Of a stretch of DNA of 64,000 nucleotides, positions 55,027-64,000 are shown in pieces. The notes beneath the pieces were generated by a model. It was not told where the DNA came from, ran no database searches, and saw nothing but the letters and a program-made list of their open reading frames with translations. Origin of the DNA: Methanolobus sp. (GTDB lineage: Archaea > Halobacteriota > Methanosarcinia > Methanosarcinales > Methanosarcinaceae); assembly GCA_021767785.1 (NCBI GenBank), contig JAASSR010000003.1:1-64000 (forward strand), given 5' to 3'. Numbering within the stretch: the stretch's first letter is position 1; each line of letters begins with the position of its first letter. The position numbers were made by a program, and so were the translations under genes.

Positions 55027-55749
55027 ATGGAACTGAGAATTGTACTTGTAGAACCCCTTTATCAGGGAAATGTCGGATCTGTGGCAAGGGCAATGAAGAA
55101 CTTCGGATTTTCAGATCTTGTCCTTGTGAATCCATGCAAACTTGAGGGTGAAGCAAGAGCTATGTCCTCGCATGCAAGGGACCTATTGGAGAATGCAAGA
55201 AAGGTCAATAACTTTGAAAAGGCAATTGATGACTGCAGTATTGTCATAGGAACCACCGGAATAGCAGGTTCCAGGTTCGATCTCCATCTGAGGATTCCGG
55301 GATATTCACCTGCTGAAATGAAAAAACGTCTCATCGGTGTGAATGGCAAAATTGCAGTACTCTTTGGAAGAGAAGATAACGGCTTTACAAAAGAGGAACT
55401 TAAAAAATGTGATATGATCATGACCATTCCAACCTCGGAAGTATATCCTGTCATGAACCTTTCTCATGCAGTAGCTGTCGTTCTCTACGAGTTCAGTGAC
55501 GTAAAAGGTGGAGATACACCACTGGCTGATCCTTTTGATATAAGACTTCTGTACGAGCATATATCGGAACTCCTTAAAGATATCGATTATCCTGAGCACA
55601 AAAGGGAAAAGACAGATCTTATGCTCAAAAGAATATTTGGCAGAGCCTGCCTTCTTCCCAGGGAGGTACAGACGCTTCGAGGAATAATACGTAAAGTACA
55701 GAGGAACTATGAAGCCGGGAATGAAAGTGCTGAAGGAAAACCGAAATAA
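55027..55749 (+). CDS. TrmJ-like SPOUT RNA methyltransferase
   Basis: IVLVEPLYQGNVGSVARAMKNFGFSDLVLVNPC, IGTTGIAG, VLFGREDNGFTKEELKKCDMIMTIPTSEVYPVMNLSHAVAVVLYE. Confidence 0.93.
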   Translation: MELRIVLVEPLYQGNVGSVARAMKNFGFSDLVLVNPCKLEGEARAMSSHARDLLENARKVNNFEKAIDDCSIVIGTTGIAGSRFDLHLRIPGYSPAEMKKRLIGVNGKIAVLFGREDNGFTKEELKKCDMIMTIPTSEVYPVMNLSHAVAVVLYEFSDVKGGDTPLADPFDIRLLYEHISELLKDIDYPEHKREKTDLMLKRIFGRACLLPREVQTLRGIIRKVQRNYEAGNESAEGKPK

Positions 55750-55883
55750 GATCATCCGGTAATGATCAACAGAATAGAAGAAAAAATATGTTTCGAAATA
55801 TTCATATCATTTGAAACCTATGTTGCATTCCTTAAATCCGTTTTAACTAATTATGACATTAATTATTGATATATTGTGTAAAT

Positions 55884-57974
55884 ATGACTGAAGGTAAGTG
55901 GGACGAAAAATTCGTAGTGTTCCTTAAAAAATATTACTGGGATAGTATCCTGCAGCTTGCTAACAATTATCCCGACCAGCGTAGTCTTGAAGTTGATTTC
56001 TATGATCTTGAGGTCTTTGACAGGGATATCGCCAGTGAACTCCTTTTCGATCCGGATGAGGTAATTCCAAGTGCTGACAATGCTCTCCAGCAAATAGATC
56101 TGCCCGTGGAGAAGAGCCTTGATGATGCAAAGGTACGTTTCATAAAGATCCCTAACAAGATCCCGAACAGAGATCTGCGAAGCAAACATCTTATGCAGTT
56201 CGTTGCCATTGAAGGGATGATCCGCAAGGCAACAGAAGTCCGGCCGAAGGTAGTCAATGCTGCGTTCAAATGTCTGCGTTGTGAACACGTGACAATGGTT
56301 CCTCAGAACGAGGTTAAATTCGTAGAACCCCATGAGTGTGAGAACGAAACCTGTGGCAGGAAAGGACCTTTTAAGATCGATGTTAACCAGTCAGTTTTTT
56401 TAGATGCACAGAAGCTCCAGTTACAGGAATCTCCCGAGAACCTCAAAGGTGGCTCACAGCCTCAAAGTCTTGATGTTGATGTTGAGGATGATCTTGCGGG
56501 TATTGTGAAACCCGGAGATCGTGTTATAATCAATGGAATACTGCGTTCACATCAGAGAACCACAAGAGAAGGAAAGTCCCCTTTTTATGACCTGGTATTA
56601 CATGCCAATTCTATCGAGTATACAGACCTTGAGTTCGATGAACTTGAAATAAGTCCTGAAGAGGAAGAAGAGATACTTGCAATGAGCCAGGACCCGGAAA
56701 TATACAAAAAGGTCATTGGTTCTATAGCTCCCTCCATTTATGGTTATGATGAAGTGAAGGAAGCCCTTTCGCTTCAGTTGTTCTCAGGGGTTCCAAAACA
56801 TCTTCCCGACGGCTCCAGAGTGCGTGGAGATATCCACATGCTCTTTGTAGGAGACCCCGGTGTTGCTAAGAGTCAGATGCTGCGTTACATGGTTAAATTG
56901 TCCCCACGTGGTGTTTTTGCATCCGGTAAAAGTGCATCGTCAAGTGGTCTTACTGCTGCTGCTGTCCGTGATGATCTGGGAGACGGTCGCTGGACACTTG
57001 AAGCCGGTGCGCTTGTAATGGCGGATATGGGTGTTGCCGCAGTAGATGAAATGGATAAGATGAGCACAGAGGATAAAAGTGCACTCCATGAGGCAATGGA
57101 ACAACAGACCATCAGTGTTGCAAAAGCAGGCATACTTGCAACTCTTAAATCCAGATGTGCACTTCTTGGTGCAGCCAATCCTAAATACGGGCGTTTCGAC
57201 AGGTACGAAGGAATTTCCCAGCAAATTAACATGCCACCTGCTCTTATTTCCAGATTTGACATGATTTTTGTTATGCTTGATACTCCCAACGAAGACATGG
57301 ATTCCAGGATCGCAAAGCATATTCTCAAGTCACACTATGCAGGAGAACTTTCAGAACAGCGTAAGAACCTGCCAGCGAGTACCATCACCCAGGAACAGGT
57401 CGATGACCATATGGAGGTTATCAGACCTGCCATTGAAGCTGACCTGCTGAGAAAATATGTGGCCTATTCAAGACGTAACATCTTCCCGGTAATGGAAGAT
57501 GAGGCACGTGAACATCTTGTCAAGTTCTATATGGACCTGAGAAAAATGGGGGATGGCAAAGACGCTCCTGTTCCTGTGACTGCACGTCAGCTTGAGGCAC
57601 TTGTCAGACTTGCCGAGGCAAGTGCGCGTCTAAGGCTCAGTAATGTTGCAACTCTGGAAGATGCTAAAAGGACAACACGTATAGTTTATTCATGTCTCAG
57701 ACAGGTCGGTGTTGATCCGGACACCGGTGCATTCGATATAGATGTCATAGCTTCCGGAACAAGCAAAAGCCAGCGAGACAGAATCAAGATGATCAAGGAG
57801 ATCATTAAAATGGTCGGTGAAAAACATCCGGGAGGAAAAGCTCCTCTTGAAGAGGTCTATGAAGAAGCCGCAAATCAGCAGATAGATAGGCAACATGTAG
57901 AGGACCTTATATCAAAGATGCGTCGGTCAGGTGACTTGATAAAACCTGATAAAGAACATGTAAAAGTAGTTTAA
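55884..57974 (+). CDS. mcm: Minichromosome maintenance (MCM) helicase
   Basis: GDPGVAKSQMLRYM, GVAAVDEMDKMSTEDKSALHEAMEQQTISVAKAGI, LISRFDMIFV; start at 55884 (MTEGKWDEKF). Confidence 0.97.
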   Translation: MTEGKWDEKFVVFLKKYYWDSILQLANNYPDQRSLEVDFYDLEVFDRDIASELLFDPDEVIPSADNALQQIDLPVEKSLDDAKVRFIKIPNKIPNRDLRSKHLMQFVAIEGMIRKATEVRPKVVNAAFKCLRCEHVTMVPQNEVKFVEPHECENETCGRKGPFKIDVNQSVFLDAQKLQLQESPENLKGGSQPQSLDVDVEDDLAGIVKPGDRVIINGILRSHQRTTREGKSPFYDLVLHANSIEYTDLEFDELEISPEEEEEILAMSQDPEIYKKVIGSIAPSIYGYDEVKEALSLQLFSGVPKHLPDGSRVRGDIHMLFVGDPGVAKSQMLRYMVKLSPRGVFASGKSASSSGLTAAAVRDDLGDGRWTLEAGALVMADMGVAAVDEMDKMSTEDKSALHEAMEQQTISVAKAGILATLKSRCALLGAANPKYGRFDRYEGISQQINMPPALISRFDMIFVMLDTPNEDMDSRIAKHILKSHYAGELSEQRKNLPASTITQEQVDDHMEVIRPAIEADLLRKYVAYSRRNIFPVMEDEAREHLVKFYMDLRKMGDGKDAPVPVTARQLEALVRLAEASARLRLSNVATLEDAKRTTRIVYSCLRQVGVDPDTGAFDIDVIASGTSKSQRDRIKMIKEIIKMVGEKHPGGKAPLEEVYEEAANQQIDRQHVEDLISKMRRSGDLIKPDKEHVKVV

Positions 57975-57987
57975 AGAAAGTGATCAC

Positions 57988-58278
57988 ATGTATCTAAAGA
58001 TCCATAAATCCGGTGACAATACCATCGTTGCCCTGTGCGACAGAGAGCTTATAGGAAAGACACTTAAAGAAGGCAATATAAATGTTACTATAACAGAAGA
58101 TTTCTACAAAGGAGATGCAATATCAGAAGATGAAGCCATTGACATCCTTTCAGAAGCAGGCAATATAAATATCTTCGGTGAAAAGGCAGTTTCCTGTGCA
58201 GTAAAATGCGGAGTTGTAGATAAAAGTAATATAAGGATCATTGATGAAGTAGCACATGCCCAGGTATTCAGGATATAA
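57988..58278 (+). CDS. DUF424 family protein
   Basis: IVALCDRELIGKTLKEGNINVTITEDFYKGD...ANIFGEKAVSCAV-type pattern. Confidence 0.85.
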   Translation: MYLKIHKSGDNTIVALCDRELIGKTLKEGNINVTITEDFYKGDAISEDEAIDILSEAGNINIFGEKAVSCAVKCGVVDKSNIRIIDEVAHAQVFRI

Positions 58279-58983
58279 ATGCTACGAGGTTTTGTTATGA
58301 ACAACGATACGATGATTTCGGGTGACGGGGACAATATACCGCACACCTTTGATAGAAAAGAGCTGATTGAAGGAGTTCTCCAGAAACATAAGAAGTTTCT
58401 GGAAGAATACAATTCCGAGCTAAATGAGCTTGGTAATAAATTAAAAGAACTTCAGGAAAATATAGAGTCTTCAAAGAAGGGAAAAGCTGAAGTAATTGAT
58501 ATGATTGAAATACTGACCGAAAAAAGGCAGCTTTTTTATCACCAGGCTGAAAAATCTCTTGATGAAATAGGAGATTCAATAACCAATGAGCATAATAATT
58601 TTGATGATATATCCAGAGAATTATCCTATATCAGAGAGAAACTTTCAAAGGTCAAAGGTTCGTTAAGTCCTGAAGAAGAACAAAAACAGATTAACACAAT
58701 AATGGAAGGTCTTTCTTCCCTCAGCTCTAAAGTACCCGAAATCACCGATCGCTTTGATTCTGTTAAGAAAAAGATCAATGCGGCCTTTGAATCTAAAAAG
58801 GAATTAAGCGCCATTGACAATTCCGAAGAAGATCATGACAATAATATATCTTCATATGAAGAAAGTATAAAAGAGATAGAACCCCGGTATAAATGGCTGG
58901 AAAAAAGAATAAAAAGTCATAAAGAGGCTCTGGAATACTGGGAAAAACAGCCTTTTGTGGATGCAGAAGAGGTTAAAGCATGA
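58279..58983 (+). CDS. Coiled-coil protein, hypothetical (start may be 58297 or later)
   Basis: Extended Lys/Glu heptads; stop overlaps the start of the next coiled-coil gene. Confidence 0.75.
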   Translation: MLRGFVMNNDTMISGDGDNIPHTFDRKELIEGVLQKHKKFLEEYNSELNELGNKLKELQENIESSKKGKAEVIDMIEILTEKRQLFYHQAEKSLDEIGDSITNEHNNFDDISRELSYIREKLSKVKGSLSPEEEQKQINTIMEGLSSLSSKVPEITDRFDSVKKKINAAFESKKELSAIDNSEEDHDNNISSYEESIKEIEPRYKWLEKRIKSHKEALEYWEKQPFVDAEEVKA

Positions 58984-59903
58984 AAGACGCAGATGTTTCT
59001 TCAATGAGTGAGAAAGACCTGAAGAACAAAGTGAATGATCTTCGATCCCAAATAAGAAATCATGAGCGTGAACTTAAGGGAATTTTCCACGAGTTAAAAC
59101 TACATCGTACCAACACTGACGAATTGAAAGAGAAGCGTAACAATCTGAATGCTCAGGTAAAGGAGCTTGTAGGAAAAGCTCATGATGAAAAAGAAAAGAG
59201 GGATTCTATCAATGCAAAGATAGCCTCACTCAAATCAAACAAAGAAGAAGTGAACCAGAAAAGCCGGCAGTTCTCAGACGACATAAATGACCTTAAAACA
59301 AAAAGGGATGAACTTAATAAACAATCCAAAGGAAGTGTTGAGACCCTTTCTAAAGCCTACGCTGCTGACCTTGAAACTTTCATGAATGCTGATATTCCGC
59401 TGAACCATGAGATTGATCTTTTCGGTCGTTTACTGGAGCTGAAAGAACGCCTTGGAGCTGCATTTGATGCAAATGAGATGCATCAGAAACTCATGGAAAC
59501 ATACAAGGAATCAAAGGAAGTCTTTGAATCAAGAGAAGATTTCGGCAGCGAAATAAAGAAGCTTGCGGATGAATCACAGGAACATCACCTTAAAATGATA
59601 GAATACTATAAACAGGCTGATGAAATTAGAAAAGAAGCAGATACAGCTCATTCACAGATATCCGAAAAATATGCTGCAACCGCTCCAATAAGAGAGAAGA
59701 TAGATCCTCTTAAGAAGAAAATTGCTCTTCTCAGAGAGGAACTAGATGTCTATCTTGAGAAATTAAATGATATCCAGATCGAAAAGGACGACAAGAAAAA
59801 GGAAGAACACCTTGTTGCTGCAAAAGAAAAACTGGAAAAGAGCGATCGATTGAGTCTTGAAGACCTTAAAGTCCTGATGGAAAAAGGTGATCTGAAGTTC
59901 TGA
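58980..59903 (+). CDS. Archaeal coiled-coil protein (COG1340-like)
   Basis: VNDLRSQIRNHERELKGIFHELKLHRTNTDELKEKRNNLNAQVKELVGKAHDEKEKRDSINAKI. Confidence 0.85.
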   Translation: MKDADVSSMSEKDLKNKVNDLRSQIRNHERELKGIFHELKLHRTNTDELKEKRNNLNAQVKELVGKAHDEKEKRDSINAKIASLKSNKEEVNQKSRQFSDDINDLKTKRDELNKQSKGSVETLSKAYAADLETFMNADIPLNHEIDLFGRLLELKERLGAAFDANEMHQKLMETYKESKEVFESREDFGSEIKKLADESQEHHLKMIEYYKQADEIRKEADTAHSQISEKYAATAPIREKIDPLKKKIALLREELDVYLEKLNDIQIEKDDKKKEEHLVAAKEKLEKSDRLSLEDLKVLMEKGDLKF

Positions 59904-59946
59904 TCTTCATTTTTCATTTTTCTTATAACCTGGATTTCATCACTTT

Positions 59947-60489
59947 TTACTTCTCTTTCTTAATCAGTTTGGTCAATATGGTAATCAATGATAAACAGGC
60001 AACTGCCTGGATAATTGTAAAACCATCTGTCTGACCGCCGACATCATTATCCCCGGAAATCTGACTTTCATTATCCTTTCCGATTACGCTGTTATCATCT
60101 TCTACGGCAGGTTCCGGCAGGTCCATATCCTGATACTGATACACCGGTTTGAAAGTGATAAGTTCCCCTCCGGGACTGATATATATAGTATCAAGAGTGA
60201 TATTCAATATTTCCTCATTCTTTGAATAGACTAATGAATCTTTTTCTGACAGAATCTGTTCTTTCAGAAGTTCATCATCATGTAGTAGCTTCACCCATGC
60301 CTGTTTTTGTTCAAGGTTCACACTCGTGACAGTAAGAGTATATCCCTGATAAAAATCCCACGAATCACCTGTGGTTAGAAAAATTCCTGTCCCGTTAATG
60401 AGAACCGGACTGGAAAATGCTGCTCCTGAAATTGATAAAAAAAATAGAAAGGCAATTGCCACATTACAGCTTACCTTAAGGTATTGCAT
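59947..60489 (-). CDS. Signal-peptide and C-terminal TM-anchored protein with S-layer-like beta domain
   Basis: Signal peptide; GDSWDFYQGYTLTVTSVNLEQKQAWVKLLHDDELLKEQILSEKDSLVYSKNE resembles the repeated domain of Methanosarcinales S-layer proteins; acidic linker and C-terminal TM. Confidence 0.75.
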   Translation of the reverse strand: MQYLKVSCNVAIAFLFFLSISGAAFSSPVLINGTGIFLTTGDSWDFYQGYTLTVTSVNLEQKQAWVKLLHDDELLKEQILSEKDSLVYSKNEEILNITLDTIYISPGGELITFKPVYQYQDMDLPEPAVEDDNSVIGKDNESQISGDNDVGGQTDGFTIIQAVACLSLITILTKLIKKEK

Positions 60490-60509
60490 ACAGGCACCAC
60501 TTCACCGGA

Positions 60510-61481
60510 TCAATTACTGTAATGGCAGTTTCCTGCTATAATCTCTTGTCTCTTTTTATTTTTGTCGAGGACGACAAGAGCTCCTCTTTCAGTAATTCCC
60601 ACGGCTTTGCCTTCTATGAGCTTGTGCGGGGTTGTGACCCTGACCTCCCTTCCTATAGTATCGGAAAGGTTAATCCATTCATCAACAATATCTGCGAACT
60701 GTTTTGTTTCGAACCTGATATATTGTTGTTCAAGTTCATAAAGAAGATTTGCTAAAAATACTGTTCTGTCAACTGTATTACCTGTCTCGTTCACAATACT
60801 TGTGGAATTTTTCCTTATCTCATACTTAAGATCTGAAAGTTTCACATTTGCATTGATACCTATTCCCAGGATAACATGATCGACCTTATCAACTTCCGCA
60901 CTCACTTCCGTAAGTATACCACATATCTTTTTTCCATTTACAAGTACATCATTAGGCCATTTGATCCTTGCACTAATGTCCATATTCCTTAATGTGTTCG
61001 TGACCGCTATACCTGCCACAAGTGTTATCTTTGAGACATTTTCCAGTGGTATAGCCGGTTTCAAGATCAAAGATAACCACACACCACCCGCTATAGACTG
61101 CCATTCAGAACCCATCCTCCCCCTGCCCTTTTTCTGGGTCTCGGCAATAACAACGGTCCCTTCTGAAACATTAGATGCAATTTCACGGGCAGTACTGTTA
61201 GTAGATTCAAGCTCTGAAAAATACCTGATATCCTTTCCTATAAGACTGGTCTGAAGAATCTTTTTTAACTCCCCGGGATCTATCCTGTCAGGAGAAGAAT
61301 CAAGTATATAACCAGTTTTAGGGGAAGAGCGAATATCGAAGCCTTCTTTGCGGAGGGCTTTTATATATTTCCAGACCATTGCCCTGGTAATACCAAGTTT
61401 CTCACCTATCTCCTGGCCTGACACAGGACTACCTTCGGATTCCTTCAGCAGCCGAACTATCTCTTTCTTATTGTCATTCAC
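60510..61481 (-). CDS. birA: Bifunctional biotin-protein ligase / HTH repressor
   Basis: N-terminal HTH; LESTNSTAREIA, ETQKKGRGRMGSEWQS, GGVWLSLILKP, KWPNDVLVNGKKICGILTE. Confidence 0.94.
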   Translation of the reverse strand: MNDNKKEIVRLLKESEGSPVSGQEIGEKLGITRAMVWKYIKALRKEGFDIRSSPKTGYILDSSPDRIDPGELKKILQTSLIGKDIRYFSELESTNSTAREIASNVSEGTVVIAETQKKGRGRMGSEWQSIAGGVWLSLILKPAIPLENVSKITLVAGIAVTNTLRNMDISARIKWPNDVLVNGKKICGILTEVSAEVDKVDHVILGIGINANVKLSDLKYEIRKNSTSIVNETGNTVDRTVFLANLLYELEQQYIRFETKQFADIVDEWINLSDTIGREVRVTTPHKLIEGKAVGITERGALVVLDKNKKRQEIIAGNCHYSN

Positions 61482-61538
61482 AGGTATTCCACCGTACGAA
61501 TGTTTACTCCCTATTAATTATATGTAATCAAAGGTTTA

Positions 61539-63020
61539 TTACTTTGTCTGTTTTTTGGTAGCATTCACATAGGAACCAACCGCAGCAGTAACAGCAGCTA
61601 CTTTTTTATCCTTGTCAGCAAGCGCCGATGCAAGTGTGGATCCCTTGGCGGAATCTTCCTCTACAACCCTTCTGACATCCTCTATGATGTTATAGTCATC
61701 TATGAAATGAGTTGTTAGTTTTCCTTCTCTGAATGCAGGATGTCTCATGACCGCTTTATGGAACGGTATATTGGTTGTAACACCTACTACAACATATTCA
61801 TAGAGTGCTCGCTGCATCCTGTCTATGGCCTCGTTCCTGTCACTGCCCCAGGCACAGAGCTTTGAGATCATGGAATCATAATAAGGTGAAATAGTATAGC
61901 CCATGTGAACTCCACTGTCAACCCTGATACCTGGTCCTCCTGCAGAACGGTACCTCCTTATCTTACCAGGAGATGGTGAAAAGTCATTGAGAGGGTCCTC
62001 TGCATTGAGCCTGCATTCTATAGCCCAGCCTCTGATGCTTATATCTTCCTGTTTGAAAGGTAATTTCTCCCCACATGCGATGTGAAGCTGTTGTTTTGCA
62101 AGGTCTATACCGGTGATCATCTCACTGATCGTATGCTCCACCTGTAGTCTGGTGTTCACTTCAAGGAAATAGAAATCTCCTTTGGAATAAAGGAACTCAA
62201 CTGTGCCTGCATTCTCATATCCAATAGCCTTTGCAGCCTTTACAGCGGTTTCACCCATCTGTTTTCTTAGTTCAGGTGTCATTACAGGAGAAGGAGCCTC
62301 CTCAATGAGCTTCTGATGTCTGCGCTGTATGGAACATTCCCTTTCCATTACGTATACGGCATTTCCATACTTGTCCGCAAGTATCTGGAATTCTATGTGC
62401 CTTGGTTCCTCTACGTATTTTTCAATGAAAACCGTTGGATCACCAAAAGCTGACTCGGCCACAGACTGGATCGAATTAAGCGCATTTCCAAACTCATTTC
62501 TGGAATGGACTATCTTCATTCCGATACCGCCACCACCGGCAGATGCTTTGATAATTACAGGATAACCGATGCTATCTGCGACATCTGCTGCTGCTTCGGG
62601 ATCTGATATAGCTTCATTGGTACCAGGAACAACAGGAACGCCAGCCTCTATCATAGTGTTCCTTGCTGCGATCTTGCTACCCATCTGCTCAATAGCCTTA
62701 CTTGAAGGGCCGATAAAAGTTATGCCGGCCTCTTCACACCTCCGGGCGAAATTGGCATTCTCGGAAAGAAAACCATACCCAGGATGAACTCCCTCTGCCC
62801 CGGACTTGAGTGCCACATCTATGATATTGTCAATATTCAGATAACTCTGGCTTGAAGGAGCAGGGCCTATATTATATGCTTCGTCAGCATACTTTGCAAA
62901 AAGGGCATTGTTATCTGCATCAGAATGGATTGCTACGGTCTTCACACCCAGTTCCCGGCATGCACGCATTGCGCGGATGGCGATCTCACCCCTGTTGGCT
63001 ATAAGTACTTTCTTGAACAT
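61539..63020 (-). CDS. pycA: Pyruvate carboxylase subunit A (biotin carboxylase)
   Basis: [81 protein letters not shown]. Confidence 0.96.
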   Translation of the reverse strand: MFKKVLIANRGEIAIRAMRACRELGVKTVAIHSDADNNALFAKYADEAYNIGPAPSSQSYLNIDNIIDVALKSGAEGVHPGYGFLSENANFARRCEEAGITFIGPSSKAIEQMGSKIAARNTMIEAGVPVVPGTNEAISDPEAAADVADSIGYPVIIKASAGGGGIGMKIVHSRNEFGNALNSIQSVAESAFGDPTVFIEKYVEEPRHIEFQILADKYGNAVYVMERECSIQRRHQKLIEEAPSPVMTPELRKQMGETAVKAAKAIGYENAGTVEFLYSKGDFYFLEVNTRLQVEHTISEMITGIDLAKQQLHIACGEKLPFKQEDISIRGWAIECRLNAEDPLNDFSPSPGKIRRYRSAGGPGIRVDSGVHMGYTISPYYDSMISKLCAWGSDRNEAIDRMQRALYEYVVVGVTTNIPFHKAVMRHPAFREGKLTTHFIDDYNIIEDVRRVVEEDSAKGSTLASALADKDKKVAAVTAAVGSYVNATKKQTK

Positions 63021-63030
63021 GTCAGTTCAC

Positions 63031-64000
63031 CTACTCAATGCTCATCAGAACATCGCCGGATTTCACAGCATCACCTTCAGCAATAAGTATCGCTTTAACG
63101 GTTCCACCATGTGGTGCATGGATAGCATTCTCCATTTTCATGGCCTCTATGACACATACAGTGTCACCTTCTTCAATTATATCGCCGACCTTTGCCTTAA
63201 CGGACAATATCATTCCCTGCATATGGCTTGTAACAGCACCTGCCAGGGAATCAGCACTTGGTTTTTCTCCTTCACCAGCGCCTTCTTCAACTACCTTAAC
63301 TGATCCACCCACAGGGTTTACCTTGACATTGAATATCTCTCCGTCAACCTCTACACTGTATTCGGTAGGTATGCCGGAAACATCTGCTGTTGCACAAGGA
63401 TGTTTCTTTTCCATGATCGGTGTGAGATCTTCCTCTTCAAGTTCACCTTTCAGGAATGCAGGAGCAATTGCAGGATATAGTATGTAAGTAAGGATGTCCT
63501 CCTCCTTGTGTATGATGCCCATGTCTTCAGCTTCCTTTTTCATCCTCTCATATTCAGGCTTGAGAAGATCTGCCGGTCTGCAGGTGATAGGTTCTTCATC
63601 ACCTATAATCTTTGCAATTATCTCGGCACTGATCTTCTTTGGTGGTCTGCCGTAAAGACCACGAACATAATCCTTTACCTCTTTTGGAATTACCTTATAT
63701 CTCTCACCCATAAGCACGTTAAGTACTGCCTGAGTACCGACTATCTGGCTTGTAGGTGTGACAAGTGGAGGATATCCGAGTTCTGCACGGACCTTTGGCA
63801 TTTCATGAAGTACATCCTTGAATTTGTCCAGTGCATTCTGCTCCTTAAGCTGTGATACAAGATTTGAAAGCATACCTCCGGGAACCTGATAGAGCAACAC
63901 GTTAGTGTCTATCTGTTCAGATATTGGGTCGAGTATGCAGCGGTATTGCTCTTTTATACCTTTGAAATAATCCGATATCTCGGAAATAAGTTCAAGATCC
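63031..64000 (-). CDS. pycB: Pyruvate carboxylase subunit B, C-terminal part (5' end beyond window)
   Basis: Biotinyl motif VIEAMKMENAIHAPHGGTVKAI; frame remains open upstream to base 64000 (DLELISEISDYFKGIKEQYRCILDPISEQIDTNVLLYQVPGG). Confidence 0.95.
   Translation of the reverse strand, partial: DLELISEISDYFKGIKEQYRCILDPISEQIDTNVLLYQVPGGMLSNLVSQLKEQNALDKFKDVLHEMPKVRAELGYPPLVTPTSQIVGTQAVLNVLMGERYKVIPKEVKDYVRGLYGRPPKKISAEIIAKIIGDEEPITCRPADLLKPEYERMKKEAEDMGIIHKEEDILTYILYPAIAPAFLKGELEEEDLTPIMEKKHPCATADVSGIPTEYSVEVDGEIFNVKVNPVGGSVKVVEEGAGEGEKPSADSLAGAVTSHMQGMILSVKAKVGDIIEEGDTVCVIEAMKMENAIHAPHGGTVKAILIAEGDAVKSGDVLMSIE

Overview
The window is about 64 kb of a methanogenic archaeon, most likely Methanosarcinaceae. 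The lineage is inferred from a complete mcrBDCGA operon next to Mmp10, hdrDE, PolD large subunit, MCM, RIO2, pyruvate carboxylase A/B and methanogen-specific DUFs. It is mostly ordinary chromosomal gene content. It carries one tRNA-Leu(CAA), one RNase P RNA gene, a truncated ISL3-like transposase at the left edge followed by an AAT microsatellite, and no CRISPR array. The most interesting signal is an intergenic structured element at about 43905-44060. It has a perfect 10-bp closing stem (43913-43922 / 44027-44036), two further nested helices, and a perfect 7-bp long-range pseudoknot (43953-43959 / 44020-44026). It also has promoter-like and T-rich flanks and a 19-codon ORF inside. I cannot assign it to any RNA family I know. 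The second notable signal is that two conserved genes, an AIM24-family protein and a DUF1059-like protein, have no in-frame ATG/GTG/TTG at their conserved N-terminus. Both have a good Shine-Dalgarno followed by ATT or ATA, and the DUF1059-like gene is absent from the ORF track. No homology searches or folding calculations were run; everything comes from reading the sequence.
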